Below, in pieces: positions 35,447-47,197 of a DNA stretch of 64,000 nt. The first letter of the stretch is position 1; every line of letters begins with the position of its first letter. The notes under the pieces are model-generated. The model saw only the letters and a list, made by a program, of their open reading frames with translations, was not told where the DNA came from and searched no databases. Both the position numbers and the translations under genes were made by a program. The DNA comes from Janthinobacterium sp. BJB426 (lineage in GTDB: Bacteria; Pseudomonadota; Gammaproteobacteria; Burkholderiales; Burkholderiaceae_D), in NCBI RefSeq assembly GCF_002735705.1, contig NZ_PDZL01000006.1:62001-126000 (forward strand), written 5' to 3'.

Positions 35447-36205
35447 ATGACCACACCACACGAAATGCCCACCGTCCGCCTGGCCAAGCGCCTGTCTGAA
35501 GACGTGCCCTGTTCGCGCCGCGAGGCCGAGCTGTATATCGAGGGCGGCTGGGTCACGGTCGATGGCGTGCTGGTGGAAGAGTCGGGCGCGCGCGTGGCCG
35601 ACAATCAAACGGTGGTGCTGCTGCCGAACGCGACCCTGGAAGAAATGCCGCCCGTGACGATCCTGCTGCACAAGCCGGCCGGGATCAACGGCGGCGTCGG
35701 CGCGGAAGGCAAGCCAGCCTTGAGCTGTTTGCGTCCCGAAGAAATTTTCACGCCGGAAAATGTGGCGCCCAGCTCAGTCACGCGCTTCCTCAAGCGTCAT
35801 CTGATCGGCTTGACCATCACCAATCCGCTGGAAACCATGGCGTCCGGCTTGCTGGTGTTTACGCAGGATTTCCGCGTGGCCCGCAAGCTGGTAGATGAAG
35901 CGAAAACGGTGGAGCAGGAATTCATCGTGGAAGTGTCGGGCGCCATCGCCGAGAATGGCTTGGCGCTGCTGAATCACGGCTTGCCCTTCAATGGCAAGCC
36001 TTTGCCTCCGATCAAGGTCAGTTGGCAAAATGAAACGCGTTTGCGCTTTGCCCTGAAAAACGTGCAGCCGGGCCAGATCGCCCACATGTGCAAGATGGTG
36101 GGACTGGACGTCGTCGCCATGAAACGGCTGCGCATCGGCCGCATTTCGATGGGCGCCATGCCCGCGGGTCAATGGCGCTACTTGCAGGGTTACGAACGCT
36201 TCTAA
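35447..36205 (+). CDS. RsuA/RluF-type pseudouridine synthase homologue with substituted catalytic Asp
   Basis: 252 residues. S4 RNA-binding domain at about 10-56 (RLAKRLSEDVPCSRREAELYIEGGWVTVDG), then the synthase core (VTILLHKPAGI, SGLLVFTQDFRVARKL, VEQEFIVEVSG, RIGRISMG). In active enzymes the catalytic segment is RLDxxTxG; here it reads PLETMASG, so Glu129 stands where the Asp nucleophile should be and the conserved Thr is Ala. It may be an RNA-binding paralogue without synthase activity. Its stop overlaps the convergent truncated-hemoglobin gene by 4 bases. Confidence 0.8.
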   Translation: MTTPHEMPTVRLAKRLSEDVPCSRREAELYIEGGWVTVDGVLVEESGARVADNQTVVLLPNATLEEMPPVTILLHKPAGINGGVGAEGKPALSCLRPEEIFTPENVAPSSVTRFLKRHLIGLTITNPLETMASGLLVFTQDFRVARKLVDEAKTVEQEFIVEVSGAIAENGLALLNHGLPFNGKPLPPIKVSWQNETRLRFALKNVQPGQIAHMCKMVGLDVVAMKRLRIGRISMGAMPAGQWRYLQGYERF

Positions 36206-36630
36206 AGCTGCGGCGCCACGATGGAATGGCTTTCCGCAAAGCTTTTCCATAGCCGTTCGGCAATATTCAAGGCGATGGTATCGGCCTTCTCTTGCAGGGC
36301 CGCATTGCCCATGCCCTCGGTCGTGGCAAAGAACAGGGTCAGCCAGCGGCGGAACATGCAGGGCGTGAGATGCTCCATTTGCGCGTGCTGGGCCAGCGGC
36401 TTGCCGTGGTAGCGCATGGTGCCGCGCAATAAGCCTGACCAGAAATCGACCAATGTTGCCAGGTGGGCATCCCAATCCTTGACCTCGGCGGCAAAGATGG
36501 GACCCAGCATGGCGTCGTCGCGCGCGGCCGCATAAAAGGTGTGGACGAGGTGCTTGACTTCGTCTTCGCTGCAGACTTCCTCGCGGTAGGGCGCGAAGCG
36601 TGTGTGGGGGAGGGGGGCGGTATTATTCAT
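36202..36630 (-). CDS. Group III truncated hemoglobin
   Basis: 142 residues. Group III features: EDEVKHLVHTFYAAARDDAMLGPIF, a distal region VKDWDAHLATLVDFWSGLLRGTMRYHG and the proximal-His segment MEHLTPCMFRRWLTLFFAT. Members bind O2/NO in the cytoplasm and are linked to nitric oxide or microaerobic stress. Ends tail to tail with the pseudouridine-synthase-like gene; RDD gene upstream on the same strand. Confidence 0.9.
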   Translation of the reverse strand: MNNTAPLPHTRFAPYREEVCSEDEVKHLVHTFYAAARDDAMLGPIFAAEVKDWDAHLATLVDFWSGLLRGTMRYHGKPLAQHAQMEHLTPCMFRRWLTLFFATTEGMGNAALQEKADTIALNIAERLWKSFAESHSIVAPQL

Positions 36631-36693
36631 GGCATGCCATGATCGCAGAGCCCCCGTGGTGCTTCAATGACCCAGGTCAAGCCGCTTAAAAAC

Positions 36694-37239
36694 TCAGGCG
36701 GCGACTTTCTTCGACTTCTTCGCCGGGGCTGGCAATTGCACGATTTGCGTGCCCGCCAGCTTGTCGTGCAGGAATTGCCCGTTGCCCGTGAACAGGGCCG
36801 TGCCTGACCAGGCCAGGATGCCGATACCGATGGCGCCCAGGGCTGTCCAGTGCTGCAAGTCCAGCAAATACGACACCAGCAGCGCCGGCAGCAGCCACAT
36901 CCATGACAGGACATAGCGGTACGCGGCCACGCGCAGCGGCACATGGGCGTGGCCCGGCAGCACGACTTTCAGGCGCCACGTCTTCATGGCCAGGGTTTGC
37001 CCTTCGCGGCTCCACTGATGGATGAAATACGCCCCCATGACGAGGAAGGCCAGGCATTGGCGCATGTGTTCCGTCAACGGCGTATGCGCGCCTTGCACGG
37101 CCAGTTCAAACAGCAGGAACGGCAGGAACAGCACGGCCAGGGCCAGCAGCGACTCGTACACCATGGAAATCAGGCGGCGCTTGATCGTGGGATGGGAAGT
37201 GATGCTGGCGGCGGGCGTGCTATTTGTGCTATTTGGCAT
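36694..37239 (-). CDS. RDD-family membrane protein
   Basis: 181 residues. The Arg of RRLISMVYESLLALAVLFLPFLLFEL and the Asp of FLHDKLAGTQIVQLP fit the RDD domain, with three to four membrane spans and a Lys-rich cytoplasmic tail. RDD proteins are inner-membrane proteins of mostly unknown role, some acting in ion transport. Its start overlaps the end of the DUF3106 gene by 11 bases, making it the last gene of the sigma factor operon. Confidence 0.87.
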   Translation of the reverse strand: MPNSTNSTPAASITSHPTIKRRLISMVYESLLALAVLFLPFLLFELAVQGAHTPLTEHMRQCLAFLVMGAYFIHQWSREGQTLAMKTWRLKVVLPGHAHVPLRVAAYRYVLSWMWLLPALLVSYLLDLQHWTALGAIGIGILAWSGTALFTGNGQFLHDKLAGTQIVQLPAPAKKSKKVAA

Positions 37240-37984
37240 TGGTTGGCAGTGGGGCAGGCGTGGCAGGTGGCGTGACAGGCACGGTGGCAGGGGCCGCGGC
37301 GGGATCGCCTGGCACTGCCGTCGCTGCGGGAGCGGGCGGCAGGACGGGCGCGGCGGCGGCAGGCGCTGCCGGCATGGCGGGTGGCAGGATCACGGGCGGC
37401 TTGCTCGTATTCGAATTGATCGCAGGCACTTTGCCCAGCGGTTTTTTCGGCACGAGCTCCGTCGCCAGCTTTTTCTTTTGATCTTCCGGCAATTGCTGGT
37501 ATTGCTCCCATTGCGCGGTTTTTTGACCCGGATCAATTTTCTTCGTGCGCGCATAGTTTTCGCGCACGAGGCTGCGCTGTGCCGGCGTCAGCTTGATCCA
37601 TTCGCGCATGCGTTCATGCACGCGGGTTTGCTCGTCCGGCGTCATGGACGCAAAACGGCTGGCGATATCGAGCCATTTCTGCTTGCGCAGCGGTTCCAGC
37701 TTGTTCCATTCGCCCGCCAGCGGCTGCAGGGCTTCCTGCTGCGCGCGCGACAGCTTGTTCCACGATGGATTCTCGCCCGCCTTGGGCGTGCCGCCCTTAC
37801 CGGCCGTGCGGGGCGAGCCGGGCTTGACGGTCGGGGCCGGCGCCACCACGGGCGCGGCTGCCACGGGAGGGGCGGCGGGAGCGGCATGTTGCTGCGCACC
37901 TACCCAGGCGGCGCCGGCGAGGGCGCAGGCACCCAGGCCGATGCCGCCAGCCAGCCAGCCTTTGCGTACGCTCGAACGTGCCAT
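37229..37984 (-). CDS. DUF3106-domain secreted/periplasmic protein
   Basis: 251 residues. An N-terminal hydrophobic segment (GWLAGGIGLGACALAGAAWVG) is a signal or anchor. A Pro/Ala linker leads to the DUF3106 core (NPSWNKLSRAQQEALQPLAGEWNKLEPLRKQKWLDIA, MTPDEQTRVHERMREW, LTPAQRSLVRENY), a repeat of W-containing helices. The C-terminal 70 residues are Pro/Ala low complexity. It sits between DUF3619 and RDD genes in an operon conserved in Burkholderiales; function unknown. Confidence 0.88.
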   Translation of the reverse strand: MARSSVRKGWLAGGIGLGACALAGAAWVGAQQHAAPAAPPVAAAPVVAPAPTVKPGSPRTAGKGGTPKAGENPSWNKLSRAQQEALQPLAGEWNKLEPLRKQKWLDIASRFASMTPDEQTRVHERMREWIKLTPAQRSLVRENYARTKKIDPGQKTAQWEQYQQLPEDQKKKLATELVPKKPLGKVPAINSNTSKPPVILPPAMPAAPAAAAPVLPPAPAATAVPGDPAAAPATVPVTPPATPAPLPTNAK

Positions 37985-37986
37985 GC

Positions 37987-38391
37987 TTATTGCTCGCGTT
38001 TCGTCAGGTAGGCGTTGAAGCCATGGTCCATATAGGCCGAGAGCGGCAATTCGTCCGACAGCACGGCGGCGTCGATTTCTGCCAGTTCGGCAATATGTTG
38101 TTCCTGCTCAAACTGATAGATGCCCACCAGGCCGCCGACCAGCAGCAGCAGGGGGATGATGACGCTCATGCGGCCCAGCCACGACAGCGGCTCGACAAAC
38201 AGGCTGCTGGCGATGCCGGCGAAGACGTCCTTGCGCACGGCGACGGCGGCGGGTGCGTCCGCCTTCTTGCGCGACAGGGCCAGCTTGCGTGCCGCTGCCA
38301 GGCGATCGGTGGCCGATGTGGGCAGGTCGTCGAGTTTTTCGTTCAGTGCATGGCGCACTTTGTAAGCGAAATTGAGATCGTCGGTGTTCAT
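37987..38391 (-). CDS. DUF3619 membrane protein, possible sigma factor partner
   Basis: 134 residues. A cytoplasmic N-terminal half (NTDDLNFAYKVRHALNEKLDDLPTSATDRLAAARKLAL), one membrane span (SVIIPLLLLVGGLVGIYQ) and a short periplasmic tail. The gene overlaps the end of the sigma factor gene by 4 bases. A single-span protein coupled to a sigma factor suggests an anti-sigma-like role, but the DUF3619 family is not characterised. Confidence 0.82.
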   Translation of the reverse strand: MNTDDLNFAYKVRHALNEKLDDLPTSATDRLAAARKLALSRKKADAPAAVAVRKDVFAGIASSLFVEPLSWLGRMSVIIPLLLLVGGLVGIYQFEQEQHIAELAEIDAAVLSDELPLSAYMDHGFNAYLTKREQ

Positions 38392-38957
38392 AATTTAATT
38401 CCCTTGGCTTTCAGCGATTCGGCGAGCGTGTGGGTAGCTCTAGAGCAATGTGTTTTCACGCTACCTTCGGAGCAACCCATCGCTTCCGCTGTTTCAGCCA
38501 CATCCATGTCCTGCCAATAACGCATGAGGAAGGCTTCGCGTTGACGTGAAGGCAGTTTTTGTACCTCTGCATCAATCAAATCAAGGATTTGCGCGCGTTC
38601 GACCTGGTCGGCCGACGATTCGGCGGCGCTGGAACCCTGTTCCGATTCATAAGTGTCAAGTATATCAAAATCCTCATGCTCGTCGCCCGAGGGCTTCATG
38701 CCGGAGAAGAGGCTGACCCAGGTGTTGCGAACTTTTTCTCGGCGGAAATAATCGAGTATGGTGTTCTGCAAGATGCGCTGGAACAGCATCGGCAGTTCGG
38801 CGGCCGGCTTGTCGCCGTACTTTTCGGCCAGCTTGATCATGGCGTCCTGCACGATGTCGAGTGCCGACTCTTCCTTGCGGACCGCGTAGGCGGCCTGCTT
38901 GAAGGCGCGCCGCTCGACATTTTCTAGAAAGTCGGATAATTCTTTGTCTGTTGCCAT
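38388..38957 (-). CDS. RNA polymerase sigma factor, ECF-like
   Basis: 189 residues with region 2 (AAYAVRKEESALDIVQDAMIKLAEKYGD, MLFQRILQNTILDYFRREKVRNTW) and region 4 (LPSRQREAFLMRYWQDMDVAETAEAMGCSEGSVKTHCSRATHTLAESL). It is first in a four-gene operon with DUF3619, DUF3106 and RDD proteins, all envelope-linked. The target promoters are unknown. Confidence 0.9.
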   Translation of the reverse strand: MATDKELSDFLENVERRAFKQAAYAVRKEESALDIVQDAMIKLAEKYGDKPAAELPMLFQRILQNTILDYFRREKVRNTWVSLFSGMKPSGDEHEDFDILDTYESEQGSSAAESSADQVERAQILDLIDAEVQKLPSRQREAFLMRYWQDMDVAETAEAMGCSEGSVKTHCSRATHTLAESLKAKGIKL

Positions 38958-39452
38958 GCGGTATTAGGGATCTTAGCGGCTGCGGGAGCGGTGGGCGAAT
39001 TGGGGCGGGTATGCTTTTTGCAACCCCGTGCATGCTAGCAAAAAATGTGCGTTTCCGCAGGGTTTTTGCACTACGTGCGAGCAAAATGGCCTTTCGGCTG
39101 ACATTTTCCTTGACCATAATGGTGCGACGCGATAACGTATGGGACGCTTTGAACACCCCAAAGCCCTATGGTCAGGTCGCGACCGGCACACAAGGCCATC
39201 CGCGGCAAGACGCGCTTTCATTTGTAGGCAGTTTGTTCTAACCCGCGCCACAAGCGCGAGCGGTTCGTACAGGCGCCACAGAAACTCCGGCCAAACGAGT
39301 TGCGTTAAGCGTTGTTTTGTAAGGTATCTATGGGTGCCCAAAGAAATGTCGTGACCGCATGAAAAGGGAAGCAGGAGCACTGTCGCGCACGGCGAACTTC
39401 GTCAGGAAAGAACATCCGATCAATCTCCAATGGACCTTGAAAGGAATGTTTC
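38958..39452. other. 495-base region between the sigma factor and ilvB
   Basis: No convincing gene. It must hold the divergent promoters for the sigma factor operon and ilvB. A TTGACC (39110-39115) is seen but without a good -10. A 10-codon frame at 39330-39362 (MGAQRNVVTA) has little leader-peptide character, and no terminator-like hairpin with T run precedes ilvB. The length suggests a long ilv leader or an undetected small RNA. Confidence 0.5.
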
Positions 39453-42768
<3,316 letters not shown>

Positions 42769-42791
42769 GCATTTTTTGCTGATTCACCATG

Positions 42792-42818
42792 AAAAGCCGG
42801 CGCAAGCCGGCTTTTTTT
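42792..42818 (+). terminator. Rho-independent terminator after ilvC
   Basis: Six-base GCCGGC stem extended by A-T pairs, GCAA loop, then seven T. It ends the ilvBHC operon. Confidence 0.93.
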
Positions 42819-42935
42819 CGTCCATTTGATGCCACGTGCTGCACCGTGGCGGGCTGGCCGTGAGTATGTGCGTATATTCAGGAGTTTCTCATCTGTATTA
42901 TTGCCACTCAATTAATTTCCGATAGGAATCAAAAA

Positions 42936-43331
42936 GTGAGCAATCGTCCCACCTCTGTCAATATCATCGGCTGGTTTTTAATCGTGACGGCACTTATCTC
43001 GCTCGTTTCCAGCTACATCAACATGGATAACCCGATCACGAAGGAACTGATGGCCAAGAGCGGCATGTCGGTGCCGCTGCAGTATGGGGTCATGTACCTG
43101 GGCCTTGCCGTTGCATTCATCTCGGGCATTGCCATTCGCCAGGGGCATAAATGGGCGCGGACGCTGTATCTGGGCTGGAGCGTGTTCGGCCTGGTCGTGG
43201 CCCTCTTCACGTCGCCCGTGAAGATCATGCTCGTGCCTGGCGTGCTGATGCTGGCCGTGATTGCCTACTTCCTGTTCCGTCCGCAAGCCAACGCCTACTT
43301 TTCTCCGCGCCTGGCGGCGAACGATGCGTAA
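42936..43331 (+). CDS. Small four-span membrane protein
   Basis: 131 residues from a GTG start, AGGAA upstream. Four hydrophobic spans (IIGWFLIVTALISLVSSYI; QYGVMYLGLAVAFISGIAI; TLYLGWSVFGLVVALFT; IMLVPGVLMLAVIAYFLF) with charged loops. No family recognised. It overlaps the next membrane-protein gene by 8 bases, so the two are probably co-expressed and may act together. Confidence 0.8.
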   Translation: MSNRPTSVNIIGWFLIVTALISLVSSYINMDNPITKELMAKSGMSVPLQYGVMYLGLAVAFISGIAIRQGHKWARTLYLGWSVFGLVVALFTSPVKIMLVPGVLMLAVIAYFLFRPQANAYFSPRLAANDA

Positions 43332-43734
43332 ATTTTTCAGCGTTGCCTTCAAGTCGCTTGCCGGCATGTTTGTCTATCTGATCGCCTTGTTTGCCTTCCT
43401 GGCCGAGCGGCAAGTCAGCGGCAAGCTGACGATGCTGGCGGTCATGGCCGCTTGCGGCGCCGTGGCCATGCTGGTCGGGCTGGCCTTGAGCGGGTTTGCC
43501 CAGTGGCGGCGCGATACCGGCATTGTGCTGCTGGCCGCCGCGGCCTTTACCGCCTTCCTGGTGCTGTGCGCCGCATGCATGTTCGGCAGCGACGATGTCA
43601 TGAAACTCATGCCGCCGGGAAGCATGGACATGTTTGACAGCTATCTGACTGGCGCCGCCGTCCTGCTGGGCATTGCGGTCCTGGGCGGCTGCTTGCTGCG
43701 GCAAGCCGGGCCTCGGGTCGTCAATCCGGCCTGA
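43324..43734 (+). CDS. Small four-span membrane protein
   Basis: 136 residues with a basic N-terminus (MRKFFSVAFKSLAG) and about four spans (FVYLIALFAFLA; TMLAVMAACGAVAMLVGLAL; IVLLAAAAFTAFLVLCAACMF; GAAVLLGIAVLGGCLL). No family recognised. The start overlaps the previous gene's end, and a terminator follows at 43761. Confidence 0.72.
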   Translation: MRKFFSVAFKSLAGMFVYLIALFAFLAERQVSGKLTMLAVMAACGAVAMLVGLALSGFAQWRRDTGIVLLAAAAFTAFLVLCAACMFGSDDVMKLMPPGSMDMFDSYLTGAAVLLGIAVLGGCLLRQAGPRVVNPA

Positions 43735-43760
43735 GCCGGGCGCATCGCCTGCCGGACAAT

Positions 43761-43792
43761 GCCGGGCCGCCGCAAGGAGGCCTGGCTTTTTC
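43761..43792 (+). terminator. Rho-independent terminator
   Basis: An 8-base stem with one G-T pair (43761-43768 with 43779-43786) and a short T run (CTTTTTC). It ends the two-gene membrane-protein unit. Confidence 0.75.
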
Positions 43793-43973
43793 TTGCCCGC
43801 CCGTTTTTCGCCCGCCTCCTGTCTTTTTATATTCCTATATAATTCCGCCCTTCCTTTGCAGTTTCCTGTGGACTGCATCTGTTTCGGTATCTGCCGACCG
43901 CAACGCGCATCACCGCTTTTGTAGCACGCCAGGCGCTAATTGATCAGCCGCTTGCGCAACCTGAAGGACCCCT

Positions 43974-45212
43974 ATGACTGACCGCATTACCGCCACAGTA
44001 CCCATGCCGGGCACTGCCGAATCTTCCATTTCCGAACGGCTTCCCGTCCTGGCCTTGCTGGCCCTGGCCATGACGGCGTTTCTCGCCCTCCTGTCGGAAA
44101 CCTTGCCGGCCGGCTTGCTGCCGCAGATTGCCCGTGACCTCAATATTTCCGAAGTCATGACGGGCCAACTGGTGACCGTCTACGCCATCGGTTCCATCCT
44201 GACGGCGATTCCCCTGACGGCCCTGACGAGTGGCTGGCGCCGGCGCAATGTCTTGCTGCTGGCCATCATCGGTTTCTTGATCTTCAATACGGCGACAGCC
44301 CTGTCGCCCAACTATATGGTCGCCCTAGCCTCGCGCTTCGTCACCGGCATGGCCGCAGGCTTGGCCTGGGGCTTGATGGCGGGCTACGCGCGCCGCATGG
44401 TGTCCGTCGAACAGCAGGGCAGGGCGATGGCCATTGCCATGATCGGCACGCCGCTGGCCCTGTCGCTGGGCGTACCGCTGGGCACCCTGATGGGCGGCGT
44501 GCTGGGCTGGCGCAGCATCTTCGGCATCATGTCGGGCCTGGCCGTGGTGCTGGTCGCGTGGGTGTTGCTGGTTGTGCCCGATTACCCTGGGCAAAAGAAT
44601 GGCGAGCGCCTGTCGATCCGCCAGGTGTTCCTGACGCCGGGCGTGCGGCCGATTCTGTTTGTCATCGTCGCCTGGATGCTGGCGCATAACATTCTGTATA
44701 CCTATATCGCGCCGTTCCTGGCGCCGTCCGGCTTGCGCCCCCGCGTTGACCTGGTGTTGCTCGTGTATGGCGTGGGTTCCTTGGCCGGCATCTGGCTGGT
44801 CAGCCAGCTGATCGACCGCTGGCTGCGTCCGCTCGTGCTGGGCTGCATCGCCGCCTTGGCCCTCGTGATGGTGGCGCTGGGCCTGGCGATGGACTCGCCT
44901 GCCGTGATCTATGTCAGCATGGCCATCTGGGGCATCACCTTCGGCGGCGCCGGCACCTTGCTGCAGACGGCGTCGGCGGACGCGGCCGGCGACGGCATGG
45001 ATGTGGCGCAAGCGATGGTGGCGACCATCTGGAACGTGGCCATCGCGGGCGGCGGCCTGGCGGGCGGCTTGCTGCTCGACGGCTATGGCGCGGCATCGTT
45101 CCCGTGGGCCATGCTGGCCTTGCTGCTGGTGGCATTGACCATCGCCTGGCGCGCGCACCGCCACAGTTTCAAGCCGGGCCGGCGCAGCGGTGGCGCAGTC
45201 GTAGGCCACTAA
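43974..45212 (+). CDS. MFS exporter, DHA1/AraJ-like
   Basis: 412 residues and 12 predicted spans. Early segments (LALLALAMTAFLALLSETLPAGLLPQIARDLNISEVMTGQLVTVYAIGS) and SGWRRRNVLL after span 2 are typical of the DHA1 sugar-efflux/drug-exporter group (AraJ, NepI, YdhP). Substrate unknown. GAAGGA precedes the ATG. Stands alone. Confidence 0.88.
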   Translation: MTDRITATVPMPGTAESSISERLPVLALLALAMTAFLALLSETLPAGLLPQIARDLNISEVMTGQLVTVYAIGSILTAIPLTALTSGWRRRNVLLLAIIGFLIFNTATALSPNYMVALASRFVTGMAAGLAWGLMAGYARRMVSVEQQGRAMAIAMIGTPLALSLGVPLGTLMGGVLGWRSIFGIMSGLAVVLVAWVLLVVPDYPGQKNGERLSIRQVFLTPGVRPILFVIVAWMLAHNILYTYIAPFLAPSGLRPRVDLVLLVYGVGSLAGIWLVSQLIDRWLRPLVLGCIAALALVMVALGLAMDSPAVIYVSMAIWGITFGGAGTLLQTASADAAGDGMDVAQAMVATIWNVAIAGGGLAGGLLLDGYGAASFPWAMLALLLVALTIAWRAHRHSFKPGRRSGGAVVGH

Positions 45213-45350
45213 TAACATTGTTATTTATGATGACAGTGTGTTGAAATGTGAGCAGATGTGACTGGCAAGCACATTTTGTGACGATTTGTTAATTTGCGCC
45301 ACAGGAATGAATGAGGCGTTAGAATCTACACAGTTTGACAAGTTTCTCAG

Positions 45351-45381
45351 GCGAAAGGGACGGCAAAAGCGTCCCTTTCGC
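45351..45381 (+). other. Perfect 12-base hairpin in the leader of the first SIMPL gene
   Basis: Arms 45351-45362 and 45370-45381 pair perfectly, with a GCAAAAG loop and no following T run. A second small hairpin TGGCT-GTC-AGCCA lies at 45382-45394. Position upstream of the ribosome site at 45407-45411 suggests an mRNA-leader element. Confidence 0.6.
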
Positions 45382-45418
45382 TGGCTGTCAGCCACATTAA
45401 CTACCTAGGAGTACCCCC

Positions 45419-46174
45419 ATGACCGTGATGAAATCCGTCCTTGTTGCCGCCGCAGCGACCGTTGCCCTGAGCGCACAAGCTCAAACCTTGCCAACCAACG
45501 GCACTCTGGTGGTCGTACCCGCATTTGGCGAAGTCAAGCATGTCAATGACCAGGTGGTCGCTACCCTGGCCGTCGAAGAACAGGACAAGGACAAGGCTGC
45601 CGCCGCGTCGAGAGTCAACCAGAAGATGAACAAGGGCATCGCCATCGTCAAGCAGGCCGACCCGTCGGCGGCACTCAAATCGTACGGCTACTACACCTAT
45701 CCCGTGTACCCGGAAGAGCGCCCATTGCCGGCCGGCGCCGTGGCCAAGCCGCGTTTGCCTACGGCCTGGCGTGTCGGCCAGTATCTGGAAGTGACGACGG
45801 CCAATCTGGCGTCCTTGCCAAAAACCGTGTCGGCGGCGCAAGGCGTGCTGACCCTGAATGGCTTGAATTTCGGCCTGAAGCCGGAAACCATCCGCCTGCT
45901 GGACGACCAGCGCATCGCCGCCACGTATAAAAACCTGAACGAGCGCGTGGCCGCCATCGCCAAGGCCATGGGCCGCAACGTTTCCGACGCCGTGCTCGAT
46001 ACGGTGGACTTCGAAGGTTCGGGCAACTATGTCACCGAAAACCGTGCTGCCGCCGCACCGATGATGATGCGCAGCGCCAAGATGGCCGAAGACAGCACCG
46101 TTGCAGAACCGAGCTTCGAGCCGGGCGAAACGACGCTCGACATGCGTGTCGTCGGCAAGGTCAAGTTCAAGTAA
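45419..46174 (+). CDS. SIMPL (DUF541) periplasmic protein
   Basis: 251 residues with a cleavable signal (VLVAAAATVALSAQA). SIMPL/DUF541 features: PTNGTLVVVPAFGEVKHVNDQVVATLAVEEQDKDK, DALKSYGYYTYPVYPE-like region, VTTANLASLPKTVSAAQGVLTLNGLNFGL and ATYKNLNERVAAIAKAMGRNVSDAVLDTVDFEGSG. The family is periplasmic and of unknown biochemical role. AGGAG is 8-9 bases upstream. The next gene is a full-length paralogue of the same size. Confidence 0.9.
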   Translation: MTVMKSVLVAAAATVALSAQAQTLPTNGTLVVVPAFGEVKHVNDQVVATLAVEEQDKDKAAAASRVNQKMNKGIAIVKQADPSAALKSYGYYTYPVYPEERPLPAGAVAKPRLPTAWRVGQYLEVTTANLASLPKTVSAAQGVLTLNGLNFGLKPETIRLLDDQRIAATYKNLNERVAAIAKAMGRNVSDAVLDTVDFEGSGNYVTENRAAAAPMMMRSAKMAEDSTVAEPSFEPGETTLDMRVVGKVKFK

Positions 46175-46190
46175 GCACAAGTAAGCTCGC

Positions 46191-46213
46191 CAATGTGGAA
46201 GTATTCCACATTG
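46191..46213. repeat. Perfect 10-base inverted repeat between the SIMPL genes
   Basis: CAATGTGGAA-GTA-TTCCACATTG at 46191-46213, followed by AAATGTTTT. It lies directly before the terminator hairpin at 46229. It may be a second 3-prime hairpin of the first mRNA or an operator for the second gene. Confidence 0.55.
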
Positions 46214-46228
46214 AAATGTTTTAATAAT

Positions 46229-46258
46229 CATGGGGCTGTTGGCCCCATGGTTGTTTTT
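46229..46258 (+). terminator. Rho-independent terminator after the first SIMPL gene
   Basis: CATGGGGC stem paired perfectly with GCCCCATG over a 5-base loop, then GTTGTTTTTG. It may be partial, since the second SIMPL gene starts only 27 bases further on. Confidence 0.75.
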
Positions 46259-46284
46259 GCCCCATTATTTTCCAGGAGAACATT

Positions 46285-47040
46285 ATGACCGTCATGAAAT
46301 CGCTGCTGGCTGCCGCCGCCGCTACCATTGCCCTGGGTGCCCAAGCCCAAACCTTGCCCACTTCCGGCACCCTCGTGGTGGTGCCCGCGAATGGCGAAGT
46401 GGTGCATGCGAACGACCAGGTGACTGTCACCCTGGCCATCGAAGAGCAGGACAAGGACAAGGTTGCCGCCGCCTCGCGCGTGAACCAGAAGATGAACCAG
46501 GGCGCGGCCATCGTCAAGAAAGCCGATCCGCAAGCCGTGCTGAAGACCCAGGGCTACTACACGTATGCCGTGTACCCGGAAACGGCGCCCCTGCCGCCAG
46601 GCGTCGCGGCCAAGCCTAGAGTGCCGACCGGCTGGCGTGTGGGTCAGTATCTGCAGGTAACGACGACCAATCTGGCTGCCTTGCCGAAAACCGTTTCCGC
46701 GGCGCAAGGCGTACTGACCCTGAACCGCCTGAACTTCGGCCTGGCGCCCGCCACCATCCGCAAGCTCGACGACCAGCGCATCGCCGCCGCCTACAAGAAT
46801 CTCAACGAGCGCGTGGCTGCCATCGCCGGCGCCATGGGCCGCAACGTCAATGACGCCGTGATCGACACCATCGATTTCGAAGGCTCGGGCAATTACGCGC
46901 AGCGCGTCAGCGTGGCCGGCGCGCGCAACATGAGCGCCGACTCCATGGGCTATGGCGGCAACCAGGTGGCTGAGCCGAGCTTCGAGGCAGGCGAAACGAC
47001 CCTCAACATGGGCCTGGTGGCCAAGATCAAGTTCAAATAA
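46285..47040 (+). CDS. SIMPL (DUF541) periplasmic protein, tandem paralogue
   Basis: 251 residues, same length and order of motifs as the preceding gene: signal peptide with AAAATIALGAQAQTLPT, VEEQDKDK-type segment (IEEQDKDKVAAASRVNQKMN), LPKTVSAAQGVLTLNRLNFGL and AAYKNLNERVAAIAGAMGRNVNDAVIDTIDFEGSGNY. Clearly a tandem duplication. The main divergence is near the C-terminus around the QRVSVAGARNMSADSMG stretch. CCAGGAG precedes the ATG. Confidence 0.9.
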   Translation: MTVMKSLLAAAAATIALGAQAQTLPTSGTLVVVPANGEVVHANDQVTVTLAIEEQDKDKVAAASRVNQKMNQGAAIVKKADPQAVLKTQGYYTYAVYPETAPLPPGVAAKPRVPTGWRVGQYLQVTTTNLAALPKTVSAAQGVLTLNRLNFGLAPATIRKLDDQRIAAAYKNLNERVAAIAGAMGRNVNDAVIDTIDFEGSGNYAQRVSVAGARNMSADSMGYGGNQVAEPSFEAGETTLNMGLVAKIKFK

Positions 47041-47050
47041 TGCTTGAGCA

Positions 47051-47090
47051 GGCGTCAATATTGCCGGCTTGACGCCGCCGCGCTTTTCTT
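47051..47090 (+). terminator. Probable terminator after the second SIMPL gene
   Basis: GGCGTCAA (47051-47058) pairs perfectly with TTGACGCC (47069-47076), then a GC-rich gap and CTTTTCTTT. The T run is not adjacent, so strength is uncertain. Confidence 0.5.
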
Positions 47091-47197
47091 TGGCGGTGGC
47101 TCCTCTATAATGGCAACATCGGCAGGCGCATGCCGCAAGACGAATGCGCCTGCCATCTGGCACCGAATCCCCCGCAGTACACAAGATATGGAACAAC

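Noticed and set aside
39330..39362. Ten-residue leader peptide before ilvB
   Set aside because: Only two Val codons and no attenuator hairpin with T run downstream.
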